From the NCBI GenBank assembly GCA_027051905.1, contig JALUGO010000007.1, forward strand, positions 62,001-126,000: 64,000 nucleotides of DNA, in the 5' to 3' direction. This stretch comes from Desulfurobacteriaceae bacterium. Lineage in GTDB: Bacteria; Aquificota; Aquificia; Desulfurobacteriales; Desulfurobacteriaceae. The position numbers and the translations under genes were made by a program. The notes below the pieces were generated by a model. It ran no database searches, was not told the origin of the DNA, and saw only the letters and a list, made by a program, of their open reading frames with translations. Numbering within the stretch: the stretch's first letter is position 1; each line of letters opens with the position of its first letter. Below, in pieces: positions 8,139 through 17,154 of the stretch.

Positions 8139-9847
8139 CTCACTTCAACCCAGTAGGAGTTTTCGCTGAAAACGTCTGGCTCAAAGTAGAGCTCCCGGCA
8201 GGACACCTTCTTACCCTGCCTCTCCTTTGCTGCTATGTAGTGGGAGACTGCCGTGGGGAGCTCCCCTAAAAACTTCCCGTCTGCCGTCTGGAGAACGTAG
8301 GTTACCGGAGATTTTGGGTTCAGAGGTTCTGCCTTCAAGAAAAACTCCTCCTTCTCCCTTATAACCTTCTCCCAGTTGGGTCTGTAAATCCTTCTGGTTT
8401 TTACAGGAACGTAATACACGTCTATCTCTGCCAGCAGATGGTGGACATTTTCAAACTCTCCCATCTTCAGCAGGAACTTTGAGAGCTCATCGGGGAACGT
8501 TTCGTTTGAGAGAAGAGCAGCGATTAGAGGCCACAGGCCGTTTTTCTCTATGGTCTCTTTTATCTCCTCAAATTTTGCCTTCAGTATGTTGGGGTTCTTT
8601 TTCCACAGTCCTATAAGCCTGCTCCTTAAAAACTCAAAGTTTTCCGTTGTAAACTGGAAGTTGTCTAAGAGTTTGAGGAGCTCCTTAACCTCTGTTTTAA
8701 ACCGCTTTCGGTAGAGGAGTCTTGTCATAAGCCAGCGCCTGTTGACCTTTTTGAGGAGCTCCTCCCCCATATCCCTGTCCATAAACCAGCTGAGGTAAAC
8801 GCTTCCCCTGCCAAGCTCTGCGTCGTAAACCCTGTCGACGAACGGAGTAATTATCTTTTCTCCAAAGATGTCCTCAGTCAGCTCTCTGAACGATTCCCTT
8901 ATTACTGAGATTACTTTCTCGATCGATTTCTTTACGTCTTTTGAGCGAACGATAAACTCAACTCGTATGTCGGCTCCGTTAAGCTCCTCTGTAATCCTTG
9001 GAACGATGACCACTCCCTCTTTTTCAACAACCTCAAGGTTGGAGTAGGCAAGGTGTGTAGGAAAGTGGAATTCCAGTCCCTGAGCGATATATTCAAGAAC
9101 CGAGGTAGTGGCTGAGGAGAGAGTTCTATCTTCAACCTGGAACAGCTTTTCAACTCTTATCCTTTCTCCCTTTTCTCTTTTTTTCTCAACTTCGGGGTCT
9201 GTGAGCTTTACTTTTACAAACCTCTCCCATATAGAGAGGTCAACGTCGGGGTCGGAGAGCTGGAGCTCCACAACCTCCTCTTCCCTCAGGTATCTCCTTG
9301 CAGAGTCCCGAATTCTTTTAGCCCTCAGGAAATTCCTGGCCTCCTTTTTAGAGAGGTTCCACAGCTCTTCGGTTACGTGGATAACCTCCTCCCTGACAGG
9401 CCAGAAGTAGTTCTTCCTTACCTCCCTGACAAACTGGTAGGAGAATACCTTTTCAACAGGGGCTTTTAGTAGCTGGAAGTCAACGTTTGACAGTTCTCTA
9501 CTGGAAAGAACGACGAGGGATGGGGAAAAGGGAAAACGCTCCCTGATGATTTTCATCTTCTCGGAGATGTAAGTCTCAGAAACTCCTTCAAAGGGAACGG
9601 CGGAAAAGACGACTAAAATTCTGGAATTCCTGCTCAGAAAGTTCTCGCTTTTTATGGGAACAGAGAGGGCGTTTGAGAGGAGCATTGAGAAGGGGAGAGC
9701 TCCCGGGTCTCCGGGGTATATCCCGTCAAGCTCAACCCCTAATTTTTTAAGCCTTTCGGCAAAAAAGAGGAGGGCATCCGTAATAAGCTCCTGAGCTACC
9801 CGTTTAGACCTGAAAATCAGTGAAGTGCTTACCTCACTTATCTGCAT
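8129..9847 (-). CDS. Uncharacterised 572-residue protein
   Basis: I cannot assign a family. There is no signal peptide or membrane helix. Residues about 40-130 alternate beta and alpha (YPGDPGALPF, then RILVVFSAVPFEG), recalling a phosphoribosyltransferase or Rossmann-like core without a clear active-site motif. The middle (150-420) is highly charged and helical. The final 60 residues (TADGKFLGELPTA.., ending SYWVEVRCL) form a small beta domain vaguely like HIRAN modules. It sits between argD and the orphan oppD-like gene with 14- and 10-base overlaps, so it is certainly co-expressed with them. Confidence 0.8.
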   Translation of the reverse strand: MQISEVSTSLIFRSKRVAQELITDALLFFAERLKKLGVELDGIYPGDPGALPFSMLLSNALSVPIKSENFLSRNSRILVVFSAVPFEGVSETYISEKMKIIRERFPFSPSLVVLSSRELSNVDFQLLKAPVEKVFSYQFVREVRKNYFWPVREEVIHVTEELWNLSKKEARNFLRAKRIRDSARRYLREEEVVELQLSDPDVDLSIWERFVKVKLTDPEVEKKREKGERIRVEKLFQVEDRTLSSATTSVLEYIAQGLEFHFPTHLAYSNLEVVEKEGVVIVPRITEELNGADIRVEFIVRSKDVKKSIEKVISVIRESFRELTEDIFGEKIITPFVDRVYDAELGRGSVYLSWFMDRDMGEELLKKVNRRWLMTRLLYRKRFKTEVKELLKLLDNFQFTTENFEFLRSRLIGLWKKNPNILKAKFEEIKETIEKNGLWPLIAALLSNETFPDELSKFLLKMGEFENVHHLLAEIDVYYVPVKTRRIYRPNWEKVIREKEEFFLKAEPLNPKSPVTYVLQTADGKFLGELPTAVSHYIAAKERQGKKVSCRELYFEPDVFSENSYWVEVRCL

Positions 9848-11027
9848 TTTCCTTCAGAACCTCTTTTAGCAGTTCTATTCCATAGTCTATCTCCTCCTCT
9901 GTGATAACTAGAGGAGGAACAAACCTTAAGACGTTACCTGCCGTGCAGTTAATAATAAGTCCCTTTTGTAGGGCTGAGGCAACTATACCGCTGCAGGGCT
10001 CTTTGCACACAAGCCCTAACATCATTCCAAGTCCCCTTACACCTTCAAACCTCTCAGGGAACTCAGAAGCAACCTCTTCAAGTTTTTTCCTGAGATATTC
10101 TCCCCTTCTCTTTACCTCATCCATAAATCCCGGCTCTGTCATTATCTTCATAACCTCAACGCCGGCCCTCGTTGAGAGGAAGTTCCCTCCAAAGGTTGAG
10201 GCGTGGAGCCCCGGCTTTAGAACCTCTGAGAACTTCCCTTTAGTAACGATAGCTCCTATGGGGACGCCGTTTCCCAGGGCTTTGGCAAGTGTCATAACGT
10301 CTGGCTCAACACCGTAGTGCTGGTAGGCAAATAGCTCTCCTGTTCTTCCTATACCGGTCTGAACCTCGTCAAATATTAAAACTGCGTCAAACTGGTCGGC
10401 TATTCGGCGGAGCTCCCTCAGAAACTCCTTACTGGCCGGAACTACTCCCCCCTCCCCCTGAACAGGCTCAACGATTATTCCTGCAGTTCTTTTAGAAACA
10501 ACTTCTCTTACTGAGTCTATGTTGTTGAACTCTGCAAACTTAACTCCCGGAAGCATCGGGCCAAAGCCCTCGCTGTATTTATCCTGCCCCGTTACCGTAA
10601 CCGCCGCCATCGTCCTTCCGTGGAAAGACTGCTTAAAGGCGACTATCTCATACTTTTCAGGGTTCTTTTCTGTTCCATACCGCCTTGCAAGTTTGAGAGC
10701 TCCCTCGTTTGCCTCAGCTCCAGAGTTACAGAAGAAGACCTTATCTCCAAATGAGTTTCTACATATCAGCTCTGCAAGTTCAGCCTGAGGCTCTATGTGG
10801 AAAAGGTTAGAGGTGTGAATGATCGTTTTCGCCTGCTCACATATCGCCTCAGAGACCTTAGGGTGGCAGTGGCCTAAGTTGCAGACGGCAATTCCCGCCA
10901 GCATGTCTAAATACTTTTTCCCCTCACTATCGTAAAGCCAGCATCCTTTTCCCTTAACGAATGAGACCCGGTATCTATTGTAGGTTTTCATAACGAACTC
11001 TTCTGTTTTCCTCACCACTTCCTGCAT
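9834..11027 (-). CDS. argD: Acetylornithine / succinyldiaminopimelate aminotransferase
   Basis: A 397-residue class III PLP aminotransferase of arginine (and often lysine) biosynthesis, transferring the amino group of glutamate to N-acetylglutamate semialdehyde. Visible: SGAEANEGALKLAR cofactor phosphate region, LIFDEVQTGIGRTG with the pyridine-binding Asp220, the Schiff-base Lys249 in TLAKALGNG, and the substrate region ASTFGGN. The length is normal. The ATG has AGGAGGGAAG upstream. It is the first gene of a minus-strand unit with the uncharacterised 572-residue protein and the oppD-like ATPase. Confidence 0.94.
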   Translation of the reverse strand: MQEVVRKTEEFVMKTYNRYRVSFVKGKGCWLYDSEGKKYLDMLAGIAVCNLGHCHPKVSEAICEQAKTIIHTSNLFHIEPQAELAELICRNSFGDKVFFCNSGAEANEGALKLARRYGTEKNPEKYEIVAFKQSFHGRTMAAVTVTGQDKYSEGFGPMLPGVKFAEFNNIDSVREVVSKRTAGIIVEPVQGEGGVVPASKEFLRELRRIADQFDAVLIFDEVQTGIGRTGELFAYQHYGVEPDVMTLAKALGNGVPIGAIVTKGKFSEVLKPGLHASTFGGNFLSTRAGVEVMKIMTEPGFMDEVKRRGEYLRKKLEEVASEFPERFEGVRGLGMMLGLVCKEPCSGIVASALQKGLIINCTAGNVLRFVPPLVITEEEIDYGIELLKEVLKENADK

Positions 11028-11066
11028 TCTTCCCTCCTAAACGATTTGTGTTCGGGAGTATACACC

Positions 11067-11094
11067 TTGTGTTTTCTTCTTCACTCGTTATAAT
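11067..11094 (+). promoter_or_regulatory. Sigma-70-type promoter for the Wzz gene
   Basis: TTGTGT at 11067-11072, a 16-base spacer and a perfect TATAAT at 11089-11094, about 30 bases before the TTG start. It is divergent from argD, whose own -10 could be the TATACT read on the other strand at 11057-11062 (no convincing -35). Confidence 0.65.
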
Positions 11095-11124
11095 TTCCAC
11101 AAATTTCTATCGGGAGAGTGAAAC

Positions 11125-12012
11125 TTGAGTGGAGACAGGGAGCTGACAGATAAAGCTCGCTATGTTGAGTATTACGATGATGAAATTGACCTGTATGAAC
11201 TCTGGCTTGTTTTGAAAAAGAGAAAGTTCTATGTCTTTTCTGTGATAATTCTGTTTGTTCTTCTTGGTGGAATCTACGCTTTTGTTTCTCCCACCATTTA
11301 CAGAAGTTCTGCTGTAGTTGCACTTCCCTCGATGGATGTGAAGGAAAGAGGTAGAAATGTTCTTGTTGACTATTCAACTACAGAGAAAATAGTTGAGTCT
11401 TTAAACAGGAAGATAGAAGACAAAGATTACAAATCGCTGCCTGATAGCGTTAAAATCCCTGTGTTAAAAGCCCATGTCAGCAAAATTGATGCAAAATCTC
11501 TGGGAAGGAGAGGAGGAAAGGAAGTATTTTTACTCGAGGTTGAAGGTAAAAAAAAGGAAATTTTGCCTCAGGTGATTAATTCTGTTGTTGACTATTTAAA
11601 CGATAATTCCTTCGTCAGGAAGATAATAGAGGGACAGAAGAGTTTGCTTAAAAAGCAGTTAAATGCACTAGAGAAAGAGATTCCAAGGGTGGAAAGGGAG
11701 AGGGAAATTCTGAAAAAGAAGTTTTTAGGCTCAAAAGATATGAAAGTTTTTGGTTTTAACCCCATGGAAATTGACAAAAGTGTGATTGAACTTAAAGCGG
11801 AGCTTTCAAGACTCAAATATCTTTTGAGTGCTGGGGTGCATGGCTATGAGGTTGTTTACGTGGATTTTCCGGATAAGCCAGTGAAGCCAAAGAGGAAGCT
11901 CATCCTTTCTGTTTCTTTTGTTACGGGTCTGTTTCTTGGAGTCTTTGTAGCCTTTTTTGTTGAGTGGCTTGAGAACGCGAGGAAGAGGTTCAGCGGAGCT
12001 CCACAACGGTAA
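11125..12012 (+). CDS. Wzz/polysaccharide co-polymerase family chain-length protein
   Basis: A 295-residue inner-membrane protein with the Wzz layout: cytoplasmic N-terminus with DEIDLYELWLVLKKRK, first membrane helix about residues 36-57, a long periplasmic coiled domain (60-260) with heptad-rich KKQLNALEKEIPRVERER, a PxKPKRK motif, and the second membrane helix about 263-285. Such proteins set the chain length of O-antigen or capsule. The TTG start follows GGGAG eight bases upstream. No polysaccharide polymerase genes are adjacent. Its 3' end overlaps mutS2 on the other strand by 23 bases, and a GGAGCTCC octamer sits in that overlap. Confidence 0.85.
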   Translation: MSGDRELTDKARYVEYYDDEIDLYELWLVLKKRKFYVFSVIILFVLLGGIYAFVSPTIYRSSAVVALPSMDVKERGRNVLVDYSTTEKIVESLNRKIEDKDYKSLPDSVKIPVLKAHVSKIDAKSLGRRGGKEVFLLEVEGKKKEILPQVINSVVDYLNDNSFVRKIIEGQKSLLKKQLNALEKEIPRVEREREILKKKFLGSKDMKVFGFNPMEIDKSVIELKAELSRLKYLLSAGVHGYEVVYVDFPDKPVKPKRKLILSVSFVTGLFLGVFVAFFVEWLENARKRFSGAPQR

Positions 12013-14257
12013 CGCCGTCTCCGCCCTCTTCAGGCTTTCCAGACCGGAAAGACTTTGCGTAGGGAGATTCCTTCAGGTATTCCCTTATGAGCCTCTTTAA
12101 AATCCCCTCTCCGTAGCCGTGGACGATTTTTACCTCTTTAACTCCAACTAAGTTGGCCTCGTCTAAGAACTTCTCAACAGCCCTTAGGGCTTCCTCTCCC
12201 CTCATTCCAAGGACTTTTAAGACAGGGAAGAAACTTTCAGGCCTTTTAACGTTTACGCTTACAGTTTCTTCTTTTTTAGGAGCTTCTTCAACAACCTCTA
12301 ACTGTGAGAGTTTAACGTCAACTTTTAGAGCTCCCACCTGAACTTTTGCCGTTTTCCTCTCCCTGTTTATCTCAACAACAGTTCCCTTTCTCCCGCTCTT
12401 TAAGAGCTTTACGGTATCTCCTACCTTTGGCTCCCTTTTCGGCTTTATCTCCTCTTCCAACTTTGCCCTGTTTCTAACGCTTACAACAACCTGCCTGACC
12501 TTCTGTCTTGCCCTCTCGGCCTCTTTCTCCTTCAGGGCTTCTGCCGTTTTCTTCTCAAGTTCTTCTATGTAAGACTTTAGCTTCTCTGAAAATTCCTCTC
12601 TCAGTTTCCGCTCTTTCTCGTGGAGCTCCCTCTCTTTCTCTTCCAATTTTTTCTTCAGCTCTTCAACCCTTCTCCTTTCACTCTCAAGCCTCTTATACTC
12701 CCTCTCAAGGGCTTCTAAAATGTCCTCTGCTAATTTGTCTTCAGCCTTCATGAGGCTCTTGGCAGTTTCTATAACCTCTTTCGGAACGCTGAACCTCTCT
12801 GCAATTACAAGGGCGTAACTCCTTCCGACTATTCCGTAGGCCAGCCTGTATAAAGGCTTTAAAGTCTTTTCGTCAAAGAGGACAGAGGCAACTTGGTAGT
12901 AGTCGTCTTTGTAGGCAAAGAGCTTTACAGGTGTGAAGTGAGTTGTTGCAACAACCTTTGCCCCTTTCTCTTTCAGGTATTTAAGTATTGCAACGGCTAG
13001 CGTTGAACCCTCTACAGGATCTGTTCCCGCTCCAAGCTCGTCTAAGAGGACTAAAGAGTCTGAATCTGCCTCTTTCAGAATCCCCGCAATGTTCTTTATG
13101 TGGCCGCTAAAGGTTGAGAGAGACTGCTCTATGCTCTGCTCGTCTCCAATGTCTGCAAACCAGCTTTTAAAAAGCCTGATGGAGCTCCCTTCCTCTGCCG
13201 GAATGAGGAAACCTGTTTGAGCCATAAGGGTTAAAATCCCGGCAGTTTTGAGGGTTACAGTTTTACCTCCCGTGTTGGGTCCCGTTATAACGAGCCCCTT
13301 TTCAAGTTTTATGTCAACGGGGACAGTCTCTTTTCCAGAGAGAACTAAGAGCGGGTGCCTCGCCCCCTTAAGGTTTAAACTCCTGCCGATTTCAGGGAGA
13401 GTTCCCTTTAGCTTTAAGCTCATATATGAAACGGCGTAACGCCTGTCTATCTCAACAAGGGCTTTAAAGCTTTCCTTTATCTCCTCCCTGTGTTCAGAGG
13501 CAAGTTTTGAGAGCTCCCTCAGTATCAGCCTTACCTCCTCTTTCTCTTTTGAGCGGAGCTCCCGTAACTTGTTGTTCTCCTCAACAACAGATAACGGCTC
13601 AACGTAGAGGGTCTGGCCAGAGGAAGACCTGTCGTGTACTATTCCCTTGAACCTCTTTAGGAACTGAGGCTTTGCAAGGATTACGTATCTGCCGTCCCTC
13701 TCTGTAACTATTCTGTCGGGGCAGAGGTCTTCGTTCCTGTTGACAATTGAGGTGAGCTTCTCCTTTATTCTGTCTGAAATCTGCTTCAGAGAGCGCCTTA
13801 TAGACCTCAGCTGAGGAGAGGCGGAGTCCAGAATCTCTCCCGTTTCGTCAATTGACGAGTTGAGTTTTGAGCGGAGCTCCCCAACCTCGCTGAGCCTTTC
13901 GGCGAAAAACCTTATTCTCTCAAACCTCTCTTCAAGTTCAGAGAAAAACCGCTTTAGAACTGCAGACTGGTTTAAGACTTTTAAGATGGAGAGGAGCTCC
14001 TCAGGGCTTAGAATAGCTCCTTCAACCTTCAGCTTTTCTAAAACGGCGGAGATGTCTGGAAACGTCTCTAACGGTAGATTTCTCTCTGAGAGGAGTTTTA
14101 CAAAGGTGTCTGTCAGGGAGAGCTCTCTCTCAACCTCTTCTCTTTTTGTTCTTGGCCTTAAAAGAAGAACAACCTCTTTTCCCGGTTCACTCTTTGCAAG
14201 GCGGGAAGTTTCAGAGAGGAGCTTAAAGAACTCCAGAGTTTTGAGCGCCTTTTCCAT
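11990..14257 (-). CDS. mutS2: MutS2 endonuclease/ATPase with Smr domain
   Basis: A 755-residue MutS2. MutS2 lacks the mismatch-recognition domain and acts on branched DNA or collided ribosomes. Visible: core clamp helices, Walker A GPNTGGKT, Walker B region LLDELGAGTDP, ATTH, a long KOW/coiled segment (EREYKRLESERRRVEELKKK), and the C-terminal Smr nuclease domain (VKEVKIVHGYGEGIL). A TTG 48 bases further upstream is open, but it has no ribosome site. The chosen ATG gives the family's usual N-terminus (MEKALKTLEFFKLL). It converges on the Wzz gene. Confidence 0.93.
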   Translation of the reverse strand: MEKALKTLEFFKLLSETSRLAKSEPGKEVVLLLRPRTKREEVERELSLTDTFVKLLSERNLPLETFPDISAVLEKLKVEGAILSPEELLSILKVLNQSAVLKRFFSELEERFERIRFFAERLSEVGELRSKLNSSIDETGEILDSASPQLRSIRRSLKQISDRIKEKLTSIVNRNEDLCPDRIVTERDGRYVILAKPQFLKRFKGIVHDRSSSGQTLYVEPLSVVEENNKLRELRSKEKEEVRLILRELSKLASEHREEIKESFKALVEIDRRYAVSYMSLKLKGTLPEIGRSLNLKGARHPLLVLSGKETVPVDIKLEKGLVITGPNTGGKTVTLKTAGILTLMAQTGFLIPAEEGSSIRLFKSWFADIGDEQSIEQSLSTFSGHIKNIAGILKEADSDSLVLLDELGAGTDPVEGSTLAVAILKYLKEKGAKVVATTHFTPVKLFAYKDDYYQVASVLFDEKTLKPLYRLAYGIVGRSYALVIAERFSVPKEVIETAKSLMKAEDKLAEDILEALEREYKRLESERRRVEELKKKLEEKERELHEKERKLREEFSEKLKSYIEELEKKTAEALKEKEAERARQKVRQVVVSVRNRAKLEEEIKPKREPKVGDTVKLLKSGRKGTVVEINRERKTAKVQVGALKVDVKLSQLEVVEEAPKKEETVSVNVKRPESFFPVLKVLGMRGEEALRAVEKFLDEANLVGVKEVKIVHGYGEGILKRLIREYLKESPYAKSFRSGKPEEGGDGVTVVELR

Positions 14258-14359
14258 TAGAAGGTGCCCCGCTCCTTTGAACGTAATATGAAGACCCCCC
14301 TCCAATTACCCAAAGAAGCGAGGCACCAGCTTCCAGCGGTTAACATTATACCAATTTCC

Positions 14360-14803
14360 TTATGAAAGCAACTCCTTAACAATTCTGTTGACAACTGAGC
14401 CGTCTGCCCTTCCCTTAACCTTTGGCATAACGGCCTTCATAACCTTTCCCATGTCCTTGATTGAAGAGGCCCCAACCTCCTCAATGGTCTGTTTAACTAT
14501 CTCTCTAATCTCATCTTCGCTCATCTGCTTGGGCAGGTAAGACTCAACAACGGCAAGCTCGGCCTTCTCCTTCTCAACAAGGTCCTGCCTGCCTCCCTTT
14601 TCGTACATCTCAATAGACTCTTTTCTCTGCTTTGCATACTTCATAAGGAGCTGGATAATCTCCTCGTCTGTCAGCTCTCCCCTCTTCTCAATCTCGGCGT
14701 TCTTTATGAGGGAGTTAATCATTCTAATCGTTGAGAGCTTTACCTTATCTTTGGCCTTCATGGCCTCTTTCATGTCGGCCTTCAGGCGCTCCTTTAAGCC
14801 CAT
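14360..14803 (-). CDS. yqeY: GatB/YqeY domain protein
   Basis: A 147-residue stand-alone YqeY-type protein, matching the tail domain of GatB that contacts tRNA. Typical features are the N-terminal LKERLKADMKEAMKAKDK, the TIRMINSLIKNAEIEK helix and the GRADGSVVNRIVKELL end. It lies 14 bases downstream of rpsU, a frequent bacterial pairing, and should be co-transcribed with it. A role in tRNA-dependent amidation is suggested by homology but not proven for the family. Confidence 0.92.
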   Translation of the reverse strand: MGLKERLKADMKEAMKAKDKVKLSTIRMINSLIKNAEIEKRGELTDEEIIQLLMKYAKQRKESIEMYEKGGRQDLVEKEKAELAVVESYLPKQMSEDEIREIVKQTIEEVGASSIKDMGKVMKAVMPKVKGRADGSVVNRIVKELLS

Positions 14804-14817
14804 TTTCTCTCCTTGAA

Positions 14818-15045
14818 TTACTTTTTCTTCTTCTTGCCCTTTGGTGGAAGAAGACCGCGCTTCTTGAGGGCTTTAATCAACCTCTTCCTTGCGGCCATTG
14901 CCTTTCTTTTCCTCTTCTCAGAGGGCTTCTCGTAGTATTCTCTCCTTTTAATCTCTGTAAGGATTCCTTCCTTTTCGCAGAGCTTCTTGAACCTTTTAAG
15001 GGCTTTCTCAAAAGGTTCTCCGTCTCTAACGTAAACTGTTGCCAT
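14818..15045 (-). CDS. rpsU: 30S ribosomal protein S21
   Basis: A 75-residue basic protein matching bS21: [20 protein letters not shown], the [14 protein letters not shown] core and a lysine-rich tail. bS21 sits on the 30S platform near the anti-Shine-Dalgarno helix. The ATG follows an AAGGAGGCGATGCTT site. It has its own strong promoter 39-67 bases upstream and is followed by yqeY. This is notable because the window's starts are unusually dependent on Shine-Dalgarno sites, including many TTG/GTG codons. Confidence 0.96.
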   Translation of the reverse strand: MATVYVRDGEPFEKALKRFKKLCEKEGILTEIKRREYYEKPSEKRKRKAMAARKRLIKALKKRGLLPPKGKKKKK

Positions 15046-15083
15046 AAAGCATCGCCTCCTTTTTGAGGATTTTTGCAGGGGCT

Positions 15084-15112
15084 ATTATATGACTGATTTC
15101 ATTCATTGTCTA
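15084..15112 (-). promoter_or_regulatory. Sigma-70-type promoter of rpsU-yqeY
   Basis: Read on the minus strand: TAGACA (15112-15107), exactly 17 bases, then TATAAT (15089-15084). It matches 11 of 12 consensus positions and lies just upstream of rpsU. Confidence 0.8.
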
Positions 15113-15178
15113 CTTGCTTCGGCTTCAGGCGATTTTTTTTAATAGAGTTGAAATGTTTCAAATAGAAATTTTGTTTCT

Positions 15179-15207
15179 TTGACAACGGAATAATTAGACA
15201 ATATAAT
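15179..15207 (+). promoter_or_regulatory. Perfect consensus sigma-70 promoter
   Basis: TTGACA (15179-15184), a 17-base spacer and TATAAT (15202-15207), a 12/12 match. It points at the 590-residue lipoprotein, whose GTG start is 58 bases after the -10. A dyad TTGAAA-TG-TTTCAA at 15148-15161 lies just upstream and may be an operator, which would make sense for a promoter this strong. Confidence 0.88.
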
Positions 15208-15265
15208 GGAAAGTGTGAAGCGTAGCTAATGCTAAAGTTTCTAACCAAATACAAAGGGGGGTATC

Positions 15266-17038
15266 GTGAGAAAGTGGCTCTCAGCAGTAACATCTTTAGC
15301 GGTAACATCTGTCTTAATGTTTTCATGTGGAGGAGGTGGTGGAGGAGTAGAAAGCTCCTCTACGCCAGGGAATGCCGGTGGCGTTGTAGCTGATGAATTT
15401 CTTAAAGGACTCCTGGTAAAAGTAAAAGGAGCAGACTGTGAAAAGCAGCCTCAGCTATGTGCGGTAACTGATAAGTATGGGCGTTTCCAGATTCCCGGAG
15501 CGGCCGGAAAAGTTCTGGAGGTTTACTACACCCACACTGGGAACTGCACTGTTAACATCAAGCTTGGGGAGTTTAAAGCCACAAAAGATAAGCAAATTGT
15601 TACTCCGCTAACTCTACAGCGAAATGAAGATGTAGGTGGACTGGTTGGTCTTGTTCTTGAGGAAATGGCAGGTTATGGGGCCAATTCTACCGATATTATC
15701 TGGGATTTGTCTTCAATAAACGATACAGCCTGTGAGGAAATGGCATCTGATCTGTGCTTGGCATTCAAAGATGCCCTTAACGCCACCTGTTCGAACGCAA
15801 CAGAAAACGCTACAGTTGTAAGTAGTATTGATTTTGCATCCCTTAATGAAACTCAAATAGAAACTATAGCTGCTTACTTCGGCGGAATGGATGATTTAGA
15901 GGAAAAGAAGCATCACTGTAAACACGTAACTCCTTCTATCGTTAAAGTTGTAAACAGCGGATTCGTAGACTTGCTTTCTAAAACTGTAACGCTAAAGGGA
16001 ACGTTGGAAACAAGCAGTAGAAAAGATTACCAGATTAAACTTATTCCCGATGAAAGAATTCTAAGTGCTTTTAAAGAAGATCCATTTATTGCAGCTGGTA
16101 GATTTGAAGATACCGAAGGTAAAGGAATTTACTTAGTAGGATATATTGGAGAAAGGGGAATAGTATTTGATACTTATATCCTTGGTTTGGTCTATCTTGA
16201 CGCAGACATCCCTGATTCTGTAGATGATCTGGAAGATTTTATATTTGAACATGAAACTGCCTTCAGGTTTGTATTTATAAGTGGTGTAAACTCTAAAGGT
16301 CTTGTGGGTTCTGGATTCTGGATTTCAGAAATTTTTGCTAAGTCAGCTGATTTGAAAAAGCTGATGAGGAATCCGGTTTATTCCCTGTTTAGACTGGAGA
16401 ATCAACTAAGCGAAGAGCCTCTTGGTAGTTCATTAGCTAAGAATCCTATACAGACGTTCAGGTTAGAAGTTTCAGTTGATGGTTCTGCCATTCCTTACAC
16501 GAAAGCAAGCATTGATGATTTGAGGAATACTCTTACATTTCTGCAGTATATCGATGATAGGCCTATGTTTGACTTCTTTGGAAACAATTACGGACTGCTA
16601 AATACCTGGTGGAGCGGAGTTCCCGTTAATGAAGACCAGACCATCATAACAGATTACAGGCTTAGGTTGACCAATTTTGCCTTAGATTCAGAAATAGAGG
16701 CGGATAATGGAGATAAACAGGGATCTGCAGTGATTTCTGAAAACGGTTTTGCGATAAATGTTCCGGCGTCTTTTGTAATTAGTTCCGGAAGTGATATATA
16801 TATTAAGGTAGCAGCTACAGTTGAAAGTTCTGGATCAGTTACAGAGAACTTCAATCCGGATATGGTTTACTACTTTGTTTGTGAAAGGGATATAGGAGGT
16901 ATTTGCTCTGCTGGGGATAAAGTTCCTTACCTTATCTCAGGTTCAGAAAACGCCGTGTTCAATTTTGATAACTCTACCATTCAGTCTGTTAACTTTAGAT
17001 CTTACGGTTTCCTGGGATTTCCATTCTTTGGAGATTAA
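15266..17038 (+). CDS. Secreted lipoprotein of unknown function
   Basis: A 590-residue protein from a GTG start with GGGGGG upstream. The signal peptide ends at a lipobox-like MFSC (Cys21), followed by a six-glycine linker. Residues about 45-125 resemble a carboxypeptidase-regulatory/Ig-like fold often used as a surface spacer (LLVKVKGADC..GRFQIPGAAGK). The rest has many Asn/Asp/Ser residues and paired cysteines, with no recognised catalytic motif. It is driven by a consensus promoter and closed by a strong terminator, and is the first member of the secreted-protein block. Function unknown. Confidence 0.82.
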   Translation: MRKWLSAVTSLAVTSVLMFSCGGGGGGVESSSTPGNAGGVVADEFLKGLLVKVKGADCEKQPQLCAVTDKYGRFQIPGAAGKVLEVYYTHTGNCTVNIKLGEFKATKDKQIVTPLTLQRNEDVGGLVGLVLEEMAGYGANSTDIIWDLSSINDTACEEMASDLCLAFKDALNATCSNATENATVVSSIDFASLNETQIETIAAYFGGMDDLEEKKHHCKHVTPSIVKVVNSGFVDLLSKTVTLKGTLETSSRKDYQIKLIPDERILSAFKEDPFIAAGRFEDTEGKGIYLVGYIGERGIVFDTYILGLVYLDADIPDSVDDLEDFIFEHETAFRFVFISGVNSKGLVGSGFWISEIFAKSADLKKLMRNPVYSLFRLENQLSEEPLGSSLAKNPIQTFRLEVSVDGSAIPYTKASIDDLRNTLTFLQYIDDRPMFDFFGNNYGLLNTWWSGVPVNEDQTIITDYRLRLTNFALDSEIEADNGDKQGSAVISENGFAINVPASFVISSGSDIYIKVAATVESSGSVTENFNPDMVYYFVCERDIGGICSAGDKVPYLISGSENAVFNFDNSTIQSVNFRSYGFLGFPFFGD

Positions 17039-17067
17039 AGTAAAGGCTAGGAGATTTAGATTCCTAG

Positions 17068-17095
17068 AAGGGGAGGAACATTCCTCCCCTTTTTT
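17068..17095 (+). terminator. Strong intrinsic terminator
   Basis: AAGGGGAGG and CCTCCCCTT arms around a six-base loop, followed at once by T5, 30 bases after the lipoprotein stop. A textbook rho-independent terminator. Confidence 0.9.
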
Positions 17096-17096
17096 C

Positions 17097-17105
17097 TGTT
17101 ATAAT
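17097..17105 (+). promoter_or_regulatory. Extended -10 promoter for the papain-like protease
   Basis: TGTTATAAT: TG, one base, then a perfect TATAAT. It lies directly after the terminator. No good -35 is present, which the extended -10 can replace. Confidence 0.6.
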
Positions 17106-17154
17106 CGACAATACCTGGTTGAGATTTAAAAATTTACTAAGGAGAAGGTGGCTG

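Noticed and set aside
17119-17154. Upstream TTG start for the papain-like protease
   Set aside because: No ribosome site precedes it, and the GTG at 17155 has AAGGAG and gives a normal signal peptide.
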